Source: Gammaproteobacteria bacterium
GTDB lineage: Bacteria; Pseudomonadota; Gammaproteobacteria; Enterobacterales; Kangiellaceae
Assembly (NCBI GenBank): GCA_013372875.1
Contig: JABXIW010000203.1
Coordinates: forward strand, 1-34,819
Direction of reading: 5' to 3'
Length of the DNA: 34,819 bases
The translations under genes were made by a program, and so were the position numbers. The notes under the pieces were generated by a model that made no database searches, had not been told where the DNA came from, and was given only the letters and a program-made list of their open reading frames with translations. Positions 16,828 to 25,437 of this stretch are shown here, piece by piece (the stretch's first letter is position 1; each line of letters starts with the position of its first letter).

Positions 16828-19359
16828 GTGGCTTCTAAAGCAACCTCATCTGCAGATCTAAATAGCTACCTCATTGCTGCAATTTTTGCAGTTATCACCT
16901 TTATTATCAGTTACGCCAATTGGTTCTTGCCGCTAGAGCAACTACTTTACGACCGTTTATTAAGGGTGCAAATTGAGCAACCGAATCAAGATGTAGTCAT
17001 TGTGGCCATGGATGAAAAAAGTTTACAACGCTTTGGTCCACTGCCATGGCCGCGTCAATTACACGCCCAACTGATTAAGCAACTTTCTGAAACCAAAGCG
17101 GTTGGCTACGATGTGTTGTTCGACAAACAACAAGGCGCTGCTGACAAGCAGCTAGTTGCGGCGGTAAAGCATAATGGCAAAGTTATTTTTCCAGTGGTGA
17201 TTGAAAAAGTATCACAGACTGGCGAATTGATTGAGTTGATGCCGTATGCCGAGCTGACTCAAGTGGCAACTAAATTGGGCTTGGTGCATTTTGAACTCAG
17301 TGAAGACAATATTTCGCGCTCCACTTATTTAAAATCAGGACTAGGCGAGCCTTATTGGCGCAGTTTTGCCGCCGAAGTGTTAGACGTGGCTAATGGCGAA
17401 GAAGATTATCAATTACCCATTGGCGCTTCAAAGAAAGAGCCTTCCTATGATTTAACCAAAATTGAACAAGAAGGTCTGATCTATATTCCTTTCAAACAAA
17501 ATCCGCTGCATTTTGAGCGAATTAGCTTTGTTGATTTGATTGATAACAAACCTCAAGCCTTAGCAGCAATTAAAGATAAAGTAGTGTTTGTTGGTGTAAC
17601 CGCAACCGCTGCTCGTAATGCTGATTTTTTGCCTGTGCCAGTGGATCGAAATGGTCAAATTATGCCAGGGGTTGAGATCAATGCGACCTTATACGAAGCA
17701 TTAAATGATGGAAACTACATTCAAGAGCTACCAAATTGGCTGAATGCTTTATTGTTGGCACTTGTGAGCTTAGTGTTCTTTGCCTTTTTACCAAGATCAT
17801 TACCCAAAAGAAGTTTTTATTACGGCATTTTATACCTGCTAGGTTTAGTCGCGATGGCTTGGTTATTGCTGCACCACTGGAATAGTTGGTTCAAAGTAGC
17901 GACCATGCTGGTGGTTTTGATCGGTGGTTATTTGATTTGGATTTGGCGAAAAATGGTCGCCAATATGAGCTTTTTTAAATCGACGGTTGAGCGTTTATCG
18001 ATTGAGATGAAGCACTCGATGAATTTGAATCATCCTGCCGATCTAAAAACCAAACTGAAATTTTTATCGCATATCGACTTGCTCGATAGAAATAAGTTGG
18101 AAAACTTTGAGTTTGATTCAGCCTCTAGCTCAGAATCATTGATTCACCAGTTACAACAACTGGAAAAAGCCAACAGTACTAAAAAAGAGAAGAAACTTTT
18201 TAGAAAGCTGGTTAATGTTCAAGCTAGTAACACACCGAACCAAGCACAGAGCCATGGAGTGATTGAAACTCGTATCAAAAGTTTGGAAGCGGCAATTCAG
18301 CAAATGAATTTCTTACGTCGCTTCATCGAGCAAACCATGGATAGGATGAGTGACGCAATTATCTTGGCGGATACTGATGGGCAAATTTTTTACAGCAATC
18401 TCGTTGCGCAGCGCTATTTGCCAGAATTAACCAAGCAAGACTTTAACCACTTGATTCAGTTATTAGAGCTGTTAAAGCTCCGAGATAATCAGCCTTGGTC
18501 ACAACACATTAGGAAAGTTTTACAAGATGGGATCACCAGTGAGTTGACAGCCACTATTAGAAATAATCTTGATGTGAAAACCAGTATTTCGCTTTTGGAT
18601 AATGTGGCCGGTAGGGATTTTTTAATCATTAATATAGTTGACATCTCAGCTATTAAGCGTGAGCAGCGTCGTCAGTTGGAAATGATTGACTTTATTTCAC
18701 ACGATTTGCGTTCGCCAATGACTTCTATTCTTGCTTTGTTAAGTCGTTATAAGCGCGATCCAGGAGCAGATTCAGTTGAGGCTATTCACCAAGAAGTGGA
18801 AAAGCTCACTCGCTCAAGTTTGAGCTTGGCGGAACAATTCTTAATGCTATCGCGCGCCGAATCGAACATTGAATTAGCGGTTTATCCTGTGGAGTTATTG
18901 AATGCAATTGATAATGCGTTGGCCATTGTGATGCCGCAGGCGGCTAATGCAAAAATTGATTTAGATTTTGACTTCTTGGCTTACGAAGATATTTGGCTCA
19001 ATGCCAATCAAGATTTGCTAGAGCGCGTGATCACCAACTTATTAAGTAATGCCATTAAGTATTCTCCGGAAAACACTCAGGTTCGAGTGAATATTGAGAG
19101 CAATGAAAAGTCAGTATTGGTAAAAGTTAAAGACCAAGGAGAGGGTATCAGTAAGGAGCAAATGGAGGCGATCTTTAAACCCTTTACCCGAATGCAAAAA
19201 CACGAAATGGCCAAGGTCAAAGGCATCGGGCTTGGATTGCGATTCGTTCGAGCTGCAATGCTCCGATTCGGCGGTAAAGTTGCAGTTGAAAGTAATAGCG
19301 GCAATGGCTCAACCTTTATTCTTGAATTCCCAAATCATCTATTAGTGGAAGATGAATAA
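16828..19359 (+). CDS. CHASE2-domain sensor histidine kinase
   Basis: An 843-residue membrane kinase starting with GTG at 16828, one base after the TAG of the FecR gene. There is no ATG nearby and the first residues lead straight into a transmembrane helix (about 12-33). A large CHASE2 sensory domain (about 40-300) faces the periplasm, with VVIVAMDEKSLQRFGPLPWPR and KDKVVFVGVTATAA typical of the family. Three further helices (about 303-375) follow, then a linker, a PAS-like domain (about 500-610) and a HisKA domain with phosphoacceptor His625 in FISHDLRSPM. The HATPase domain has N-box NLLSNAIKYSPEN, G1 DQGEGIS, F-box and G2 GIGLGL. It presumably phosphorylates Asp55 of the response regulator. 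The sensed signal is unknown. Confidence 0.93.
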   Translation: MASKATSSADLNSYLIAAIFAVITFIISYANWFLPLEQLLYDRLLRVQIEQPNQDVVIVAMDEKSLQRFGPLPWPRQLHAQLIKQLSETKAVGYDVLFDKQQGAADKQLVAAVKHNGKVIFPVVIEKVSQTGELIELMPYAELTQVATKLGLVHFELSEDNISRSTYLKSGLGEPYWRSFAAEVLDVANGEEDYQLPIGASKKEPSYDLTKIEQEGLIYIPFKQNPLHFERISFVDLIDNKPQALAAIKDKVVFVGVTATAARNADFLPVPVDRNGQIMPGVEINATLYEALNDGNYIQELPNWLNALLLALVSLVFFAFLPRSLPKRSFYYGILYLLGLVAMAWLLLHHWNSWFKVATMLVVLIGGYLIWIWRKMVANMSFFKSTVERLSIEMKHSMNLNHPADLKTKLKFLSHIDLLDRNKLENFEFDSASSSESLIHQLQQLEKANSTKKEKKLFRKLVNVQASNTPNQAQSHGVIETRIKSLEAAIQQMNFLRRFIEQTMDRMSDAIILADTDGQIFYSNLVAQRYLPELTKQDFNHLIQLLELLKLRDNQPWSQHIRKVLQDGITSELTATIRNNLDVKTSISLLDNVAGRDFLIINIVDISAIKREQRRQLEMIDFISHDLRSPMTSILALLSRYKRDPGADSVEAIHQEVEKLTRSSLSLAEQFLMLSRAESNIELAVYPVELLNAIDNALAIVMPQAANAKIDLDFDFLAYEDIWLNANQDLLERVITNLLSNAIKYSPENTQVRVNIESNEKSVLVKVKDQGEGISKEQMEAIFKPFTRMQKHEMAKVKGIGLGLRFVRAAMLRFGGKVAVESNSGNGSTFILEFPNHLLVEDE

Positions 19360-19449
19360 AACTAATAAGTTAGATTAAAAATCATCATTTTTCTTATTAA
19401 GCACTCAAAGCTATGATCTGCACATAAATTGTTCAATTTGGAGCAGATG

Positions 19450-20454
19450 ATGTTTAAAGTGTTTGAGCAAAAACAATCACAATTTGCCTTATTCGGTTTG
19501 GTTATAGCAATCATGTTATGGTCAGCATCTTTTGTTGCCATGAAATATGCTATTGCTGAGCTAGGACCTATTTTAACGGTCTTTTTGAGAATGATCTTGG
19601 CTATGGCTGTCTTGTTATTTTTCTTAAAGCCCATTGCCAAAAAGCAAAAGTACCAAAAAGGTGACTGGTGGTTGCTGGGCCTATTGGCTTTGTGCGAGCC
19701 TTGCTTGTATTTTATCTTTGAAAGCTATGCGTTGACTTATACCACAGCATCAGAAGCAGGCATGGTTACTGCCTTGCAGCCATTGCTAATTGCCGTTGCG
19801 GCATTTTACTTCTTAAAAGAAAAAATCAGCTCGCGTACTATTGTGGGTTGTTTGTTGGCCTTAGTCGGGGTGGTTTGGTTGACTTTATCAGGGGGTGCTA
19901 GCGAGCACGCATCCAACCCTTGGCTAGGCAATTTATTGGAGTTCGGAGCCATTGTTTCAGCAACGGTTTATTGCTTATTGGCGCGTAAATTAGCACAGCG
20001 TTATTCGCCAATTTTCTTGACCTTATTGCAAACGGTTGCAGGCAGTGTTTTCTTTTTGCCATTAGTTTTTTTACAAGCAGAAAGTATCAGTTTTGATATT
20101 TCAGGTCAGGCGGTTTTGGCGATTATGTTCTTGGCGCTTGGGGTAAATATTTTTGCCTTTACATGCTATAACTTTGCTTTTAAAACTATGCCAGCCTCGC
20201 AAGTGGGCAGCCTGATGAACTTATTGCCGATTGGTACCTTGTTCTTTGGCTGGTTGCTATTGGGCGAGACATTGGCGCCAATGCAATATGCAGCAGCGGG
20301 TTTGGTATTACTTGGCGTGATTTGGTCTCAGACTAAGCCTAAAGCAAAAACGGTCTTTATTGAGCAGTCAGCGATTGCGCGCCAATGGGAAGAGATCCCA
20401 AGCTCAAAAGACATGATTTTTGAGTTAAAAGCTCAGTTGAAAATCAGTCATTAA
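19450..20454 (+). CDS. EamA (DMT superfamily) transporter
   Basis: A 334-residue membrane protein with about ten transmembrane helices in two EamA repeats (about 10-145 and 160-290), characteristic of the drug/metabolite transporter family. The first repeat shows MLWSASFVAMKYAI and the conserved TASEAGMVTALQPLLIA. The second has PASQVGSLMNLLPIGTLFFGWLLLGE. I chose the ATG at 19450 because GGAG lies 6 bases before it; the ATG at 19447 and a TTG at 19429 are also in frame. The substrate cannot be deduced; such proteins export amino acids or other metabolites. It lies 90 bases after the kinase gene and may share its transcript. It ends just before a strong bidirectional terminator. Confidence 0.9.
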   Translation: MFKVFEQKQSQFALFGLVIAIMLWSASFVAMKYAIAELGPILTVFLRMILAMAVLLFFLKPIAKKQKYQKGDWWLLGLLALCEPCLYFIFESYALTYTTASEAGMVTALQPLLIAVAAFYFLKEKISSRTIVGCLLALVGVVWLTLSGGASEHASNPWLGNLLEFGAIVSATVYCLLARKLAQRYSPIFLTLLQTVAGSVFFLPLVFLQAESISFDISGQAVLAIMFLALGVNIFAFTCYNFAFKTMPASQVGSLMNLLPIGTLFFGWLLLGETLAPMQYAAAGLVLLGVIWSQTKPKAKTVFIEQSAIARQWEEIPSSKDMIFELKAQLKISH

Positions 20455-20477
20455 TCAAGCGTGATACAGAGTGTTAT

Positions 20478-20505
20478 AAAAAAGGCTTCCATTGGAAGCC
20501 TTTTT
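20478..20505. terminator. Bidirectional rho-independent terminator between eamA-type gene and copB
   Basis: AAAAAAGGCTTCC pairs with GGAAGCCTTTTT around a 3-base ATT loop. Poly-A on one side and poly-T on the other allow termination of both the rightward transporter gene and the leftward copper operon, whose last stop codon is at 20507. Confidence 0.92.
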
Positions 20506-20506
20506 G

Positions 20507-21208
20507 TTAGAACCAAAAACTAATGCCTACTAGGAAGTTGTTTTCCTCATCTGACTTACCATCTTGCTCGGCATATTGCGCCGTAGTGCCAAACTGCTTC
20601 TCGTGCTCAAAGCCTACATAAAAAGCAAATTCACGCACAAACTCATAACGTAAACGCAGGCCAATGCTGACATCAGAAAGACCTGAGCCGATCCGATTAA
20701 TGGGATCATTTTGCGCGTAAAAGTTAGTTTCTAGTTCAGGCACTAAAATCCATTGCTGAGTAATTGGAATTTCATATTCAGCGGCAAAACGCGCAGCTAA
20801 GTCACCACCCTCACCAATAAATAGCGCTGTATCGATTTCAAAATAATAAGGTGCTAAACCGTTCACTCCAATCACTGCCCAGCTTGTTTCCTTTGGTAGC
20901 TTAAAATCATGGCGCACACCGAATTGCAGATCCCAATATGGGGCAATGGCTTTGGAGTAAAGCGCTTGTAATTCAAACTCTTCGAGTTCGCCTGCTTCGG
21001 ATTCTATTTCGGTTTTCAGCCAGAACTTATCCAAATCTTTGCCGATCCAAAAGTCGGATTCCATAGCAAACAGGCTTTCGCCATCATGTTCGAAGTAATC
21101 CAAATTATGCACTTTCCAAAAAGTCAGTAAGGGATCATCTTTGGCGCCTGCAAAAACATTGGTGGCGAAAAGGAGTGCCAAAAAGCTCAGTAAACAATAT
21201 TTTTTCAT
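20507..21208 (-). CDS. copB: Copper resistance protein B (outer-membrane CopB/PcoB family)
   Basis: A 233-residue protein from the second of two ATGs (21208); the AAGGAG site is 6 bases from it and only 3 from the first (21211). A signal peptide spans about 1-20 (ending NVFA). The rest is beta-rich, with CopB landmarks: FWIGKDLDKFWLKTEIE, LQALYSKAIAPYWDLQFGVRHDF and a terminal aromatic residue in GISFWF typical of outer-membrane beta-barrels. CopB proteins are thought to sequester or export copper at the outer membrane and are paired with CopA. This one is short and lacks the Met/His-rich N-terminal segment of many CopB proteins; the Met/His-rich region in this locus is inside CopA. It is the last gene of the leftward copper block. 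Confidence 0.93.
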   Translation of the reverse strand: MKKYCLLSFLALLFATNVFAGAKDDPLLTFWKVHNLDYFEHDGESLFAMESDFWIGKDLDKFWLKTEIESEAGELEEFELQALYSKAIAPYWDLQFGVRHDFKLPKETSWAVIGVNGLAPYYFEIDTALFIGEGGDLAARFAAEYEIPITQQWILVPELETNFYAQNDPINRIGSGLSDVSIGLRLRYEFVREFAFYVGFEHEKQFGTTAQYAEQDGKSDEENNFLVGISFWF

Positions 21209-21218
21209 CATGAGCTCC

Positions 21219-23129
21219 TTATGAAATCCGTACTTCGCGCATCATGCCAGGCATATGGAACAGCAGGTGGCAATGATAGGCCCAGCGACCTTTAGCATCG
21301 GCCGTGACCAAGTAACTGGCTTTAGATCCTGGCTGCACAATAATGGTGTGTTTTTTCGGAATATAATCCGGATCGCCAGTTTCGAGCTCGCTCCAGACGC
21401 CATGCAAATGCACGGGATGAGTCATCATGGTGTCGTTGACTAAAACAATTCTAACTCGTTCGCCATATTCCAAATGAATTGGCTCGGCGTGCATGTGCTT
21501 TATACCGTTCATTGACCACATATAACGACTCATGTTGCCGGTTAAATGAATGTGTAATTCACGGCTCGGTTGGCGTTTATCAGAGGTTGGGTAATAGCCT
21601 TTAATGTCCGAATACTTTAAAACTCGGCGGCCATAACGCTCTTGATGATCGCGTAAACCAATGCCAGGATCGTTAATTCCATCCATCGGCATATCGGCAC
21701 GCATATCGACGTGTGGGCCAAACTCGGTTTCGGCGTGTTGAATAGGGCTGTTGCTGCCAAAACCGGCTTTACCCAGTTTGGACTCTTGAGCCATCAAATC
21801 ATGGTGCTTATGGTGCTGCATTCCGTTTTGCTTGGGCATCTGATGCTGGCTGTGATCGATATTTTTATGAGTCGCCTTTTTATGATTCATATCGTCATGA
21901 TTCATCATGTTATGATCCATTTGAGAATGATCCATTCTTTTCATATTGCCCATATCATGCATGGAATGATCCATACCGTGACCCATTCCATGATCCATTC
22001 CCATATCACGATGTCCTAAAATTGGCGCATAATCCATAGTGGGAACTTCAGCGCTATAAGTGACATCTGGTGTTAGAGTGCCGCGAGCAAAACCTGAGCG
22101 ATCTATCGACTGCGCGAAAATGGTGTATGCCTTGTCGTCGGGCTCGACAATCACATCGTAAGTTTCTGCCACGCCAATCCTAAACTCATCAATATCAACT
22201 GGTTGAATTAACTGTCCATCGGTTGCTACCACCGTCATTTTGAGTCCAGGGATGCGCACATCGAAAATGGTCATGGCGGCAGCATTAATAAAGCGCAAGC
22301 GCACCTTGTCGCCATTTCTAAACTGCCCCAGCCAGCCTAAATCAGGAGTATTACCATTCATCAAATAGGTATAAGTGTAGCCAGTGACATCGGCAATATC
22401 GGTTTCGCTCATGCGCATCTGATTCCACATTTCGCGCTCAGCCAATGTGCCTGACAAGCCTTTTTCCTGAATATCACGCCACAAGTCACGCAAGGTTCTT
22501 TCACGGAAATTGTAATAATGGCTCATCTTTTTCAGCTTGGCATAGATATCGTGCGGATCTTCATCGCTCCAGTCAGAGAGCATCACCACAAAATCGCAAT
22601 CATACTCAAACGGCTCAGGCTCTTTGGGGTGAATAATGATGGGCCCATAGACACCAGTTTGTTCTTGAAAGTCTGAATGGCTGTGATACCAGTAGGTGCC
22701 GCTTTGATTGACATCAAATTCGTACTGAAAGGTTTCGCCAGGCTTGATGCCGTCGAAACTCATACCAGGAACGCCATCCATTTCAGTGGGTAAAATCATG
22801 CCATGCCAATGGATCGAGCTATCAACTTTTAGACTATTAGTAACATTGAGCTTGACCCGATCGCCTTCTTGCCATTGTAACAGTGGCGCTGGTAAACCTT
22901 GATTGACGCAGGTTGCAAGACGCGGTTTGCCGGTAAAATTAACCGGATGGTGGCCAATATTTAAATCAAACTCATTTCCTTTAAGACTGGTTAATTGATT
23001 GATCAGTTTCGGATCGCTAGGGTTTGCTACTAGTCGTGACCATGGCATTGCTGACAGCGCTAAAGCCGAACTGGCGCCCAGTACAAATTGGCGGCGTGAT
23101 AAAGTTGGATTTTTAAAGTTGTTGCTCAT
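21219..23129 (-). CDS. copA: Copper resistance multicopper oxidase CopA
   Basis: A 636-residue multicopper oxidase from the ATG at 23129; a TTG 12 bases earlier is also in frame. The N-terminus has a Tat signal (SRRQFVLG at 11-18), so it is exported folded to the periplasm. The four copper-binding motifs are intact: HWHG (107-110), HSHS (149-152), HPVHLHG (571-577) and HCHLLFH (619-625). The last ends with MPGMM, including the axial Met of the type 1 site. A Met/His-rich insertion at about 372-443 has repeated MDH and MNH units and probably binds Cu(I). CopA oxidises Cu(I) and confers copper tolerance. copB follows with 10 bases between them. Identification is very secure. Confidence 0.96.
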   Translation of the reverse strand: MSNNFKNPTLSRRQFVLGASSALALSAMPWSRLVANPSDPKLINQLTSLKGNEFDLNIGHHPVNFTGKPRLATCVNQGLPAPLLQWQEGDRVKLNVTNSLKVDSSIHWHGMILPTEMDGVPGMSFDGIKPGETFQYEFDVNQSGTYWYHSHSDFQEQTGVYGPIIIHPKEPEPFEYDCDFVVMLSDWSDEDPHDIYAKLKKMSHYYNFRERTLRDLWRDIQEKGLSGTLAEREMWNQMRMSETDIADVTGYTYTYLMNGNTPDLGWLGQFRNGDKVRLRFINAAAMTIFDVRIPGLKMTVVATDGQLIQPVDIDEFRIGVAETYDVIVEPDDKAYTIFAQSIDRSGFARGTLTPDVTYSAEVPTMDYAPILGHRDMGMDHGMGHGMDHSMHDMGNMKRMDHSQMDHNMMNHDDMNHKKATHKNIDHSQHQMPKQNGMQHHKHHDLMAQESKLGKAGFGSNSPIQHAETEFGPHVDMRADMPMDGINDPGIGLRDHQERYGRRVLKYSDIKGYYPTSDKRQPSRELHIHLTGNMSRYMWSMNGIKHMHAEPIHLEYGERVRIVLVNDTMMTHPVHLHGVWSELETGDPDYIPKKHTIIVQPGSKASYLVTADAKGRWAYHCHLLFHMPGMMREVRIS

Positions 23130-23209
23130 AAGAACACCCAAGTAAAGATTAAACTAAAATGCTATTTTTTTGCTGCTATCGGCCTTATTTCAGGCGGATC
23201 GGTTTTGGG

Positions 23210-23578
23210 TTAACCGACTTTGGGTGGTTTAAAGAAACTTTGAATGGGATCAATATAAAAAGGCTGAATAAAACTCGTTGGGGCCTTGGAAATATTGTGA
23301 GAAAAATTTAGATGAGTCGTCACTAGACTATAAATACCACTGCAAATGGCCATGCTGCATTCACACTCGTCACAACAATCCATATCCATTTGCTGGTCAC
23401 TTTTGTCCTGATTCTTTTCCGCCATCATCTGTGCGCAATGCGACTGCTCATCCTGCATTTGAGCTGCCGCGTTGGTCACTCTAATGGTCATGTCAGAGTT
23501 CATACTATGACCTTTTGGTACTAGCAAGCTAAGTACTATGAGTAAAAGAAGTAATAATTGCGAAAAAGCGGCTTTCAT
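23210..23578 (-). CDS. Small secreted Cys/Met/His-rich protein, possibly CopL/DUF2946-like
   Basis: A 122-residue protein with a hydrophobic N-terminal segment (about 6-24) that looks like a signal peptide. The mature part contains many potential metal ligands: Cys48, Met51-Met52, and a cluster Cys68, Cys69, Cys72, Cys74 and Cys79 interleaved with Met and Asp. It sits between dsbD (22 bases upstream) and copA (80 bases downstream), all on one strand. Small Cys/His-rich proteins called CopL precede copAB in Xanthomonas and affect their copper-dependent expression, and this gene holds the same position. Sequence similarity to CopL is not something I can confirm. The cysteines could be maintained by DsbD. 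Coding status is likely from its signal peptide and position. Confidence 0.65.
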   Translation of the reverse strand: MKAAFSQLLLLLLIVLSLLVPKGHSMNSDMTIRVTNAAAQMQDEQSHCAQMMAEKNQDKSDQQMDMDCCDECECSMAICSGIYSLVTTHLNFSHNISKAPTSFIQPFYIDPIQSFFKPPKVG

Positions 23579-23600
23579 AACTTAATTTTAGATCCAATCG

Positions 23601-25424
23601 CTAAGGATTTAAAGCCGCATTAATACGCTTTAAGAACTGCTGAGCTTCTTCAAAGCCTGTGGCACGGAAGTTAGTCAGTTCATTACCGTTCACATCAAAG
23701 AACATAATAGTCGGTAAGCCTAACACTTGATACTGCATCATCAGTGCTACATCTTGCGCATCATTGGCTGTGACATCAGCCTGTAATAACACCGTATTGC
23801 CCAGCGCAGCTTGGACTTTTTTGTCGGTAAACACCTGATCTTCAAACTCATAACAAGCACTACACCATTCGGCAAAAAAGTCGAGCATAATGGTTTTGTT
23901 TTGTGCCTTGGCGGCTGCAAGTTCTCGATTCAGATCATCAAGCGACTTGATGCGTTTAAATTGCAAATGCTCAGATTGCGCGAGAATACCATTAAGTGGG
24001 CTGCCAATTCGACCTTTGCCGGTGTAAGTTCCAATCGCCAGCGAAACAGCATAAAGTGCCATTAACAAGCCAATCAATTTGGCAACTTTTTCGCCTTTGG
24101 TTGCAGCTGTGTCGAAAGCCCCCAACACATAAGCCGCAACAAACGCTAAGACGCTTAGGCCACCAAGGTAGAACCAATGGGGGATTAAATGCTTTACGAT
24201 ATAAAGCGCTAGGCCAAGCATGACTAGACCGAAGAAAGTGCGGATCTTGCTCATCCAAGGGCCAGCTTTGGGCAATAACTTTCCGCCGGAAGCACCAATT
24301 ACTAACAACGGAATACCGATGCCGAAACCTAAACCGTATAAAGTTACTGCGCCTAAAACGGCATCGCCAGTGGCGGAGATCACGATAAAGGCTGCGATAA
24401 GTGGTGCAGTCACGCAAGGTGAAACGATGAGTGCTGAGATTGCACCCATTATGCCAGCGCCAAGGTAAGAGCCAGAGGCTTGCTTATTACTGGTCTTGGT
24501 TAACTTTTCCTGCAAAGCGCTTGGCAGTTTAATTTCGTACAAACCAAACATGGAAAGTGCTAATAGCACGAAAATTATGGCTGCAGTTATGACGAAAGCT
24601 GGCGATTGCAATTCAGCCGTGAAGTTTTTGCCAATGAGTGCAACCACCACGCCCATAATAGCGTAAGTGATGGCGACAGCTTGGGTGTAACTTAGCGATA
24701 ATAAAAATGATTTGCGAGTCGAAAGCTGTTCGCCTTGCTTGGTACCTTGCCCCACAATAATACTCGAAATAATTGGGATCATCGGATAAACGCAGGCGGT
24801 AAAGGCCATTAGCAAACCAGCGCCAATAAACCATAGGAAATTTTGCCATAAACTATTGGATTTTATTTCTTCAACCCAAACAGCGGTTTGGTTTTGGAAT
24901 CCAGATTGCGTCTTTGAATTATCTGCTGGCTTAAAACTCTTAGCATCTAATTTGACTAAGTTCTTGGCAGCTTCGTCACTAATGGTTAGTTCAAACTCTC
25001 GACTGGTAGGCGGATAACATAAGCGATCTTCTGCACAGCCTTGGAAGTCCAGCTTAACCATGATTGAGCTGTTAAGTGCGGATTCGATAGGCGCCGAAAA
25101 CTCTAAAAATTTGTAATAAACTTCTGTTAAGCCAAAGTAAGGGTCGTCTTTTTCATAGCCTTCTGGGATCAGCAAATCGCCAAAGTTGGCATCGCTGGAA
25201 GTTAAGCCAAGACGCATTTTGTAAAGGTAATAACCTTTTGCGATCTCAAATTTAACGATGACTTGATCGTCTAATACCTCAACTGTTGGAATAAAGGCAT
25301 CATCCACTGCGAGTAATTTTTCTTCTTTATCAATTAAAGAATCTAAGTCGACGGCTGGGCTGGCATTGGCATTTAAGCCAAGGCTTACAATAGTTAAAAA
25401 TATAAAAGTTAAAATTCTGTTCAT
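23601..25424 (-). CDS. dsbD: Thiol:disulfide interchange protein DsbD
   Basis: A 607-residue protein with all three DsbD modules. A signal peptide (about 1-21) precedes the periplasmic alpha domain, whose active cysteines are Cys130 and Cys136 (CAEDRLCYPP). The eight-helix membrane beta domain has Cys211 (FTACVYPMIPI) and Cys337 (SPCVTAPL). The C-terminal thioredoxin-like gamma domain has Cys521 and Cys524 in AEWCSAC. It moves electrons from cytoplasmic thioredoxin to periplasmic partners such as DsbC and cytochrome c maturation proteins. cutA lies 13 bases upstream, as in E. coli. Downstream come copper genes, so it may also keep Cys-rich copper proteins reduced; that part is inference. Identification is secure. 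Confidence 0.97.
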   Translation of the reverse strand: MNRILTFIFLTIVSLGLNANASPAVDLDSLIDKEEKLLAVDDAFIPTVEVLDDQVIVKFEIAKGYYLYKMRLGLTSSDANFGDLLIPEGYEKDDPYFGLTEVYYKFLEFSAPIESALNSSIMVKLDFQGCAEDRLCYPPTSREFELTISDEAAKNLVKLDAKSFKPADNSKTQSGFQNQTAVWVEEIKSNSLWQNFLWFIGAGLLMAFTACVYPMIPIISSIIVGQGTKQGEQLSTRKSFLLSLSYTQAVAITYAIMGVVVALIGKNFTAELQSPAFVITAAIIFVLLALSMFGLYEIKLPSALQEKLTKTSNKQASGSYLGAGIMGAISALIVSPCVTAPLIAAFIVISATGDAVLGAVTLYGLGFGIGIPLLVIGASGGKLLPKAGPWMSKIRTFFGLVMLGLALYIVKHLIPHWFYLGGLSVLAFVAAYVLGAFDTAATKGEKVAKLIGLLMALYAVSLAIGTYTGKGRIGSPLNGILAQSEHLQFKRIKSLDDLNRELAAAKAQNKTIMLDFFAEWCSACYEFEDQVFTDKKVQAALGNTVLLQADVTANDAQDVALMMQYQVLGLPTIMFFDVNGNELTNFRATGFEEAQQFLKRINAALNP

Positions 25425-25437
25425 TGCTTAATTTATC

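Noticed and set aside
21711..22019. A 102-codon plus-strand ORF rich in Met, His and Ile
   Set aside because: It is the reverse complement of the repeated MDH/MNH codons of copA, whose copper-binding motifs fix the coding strand.
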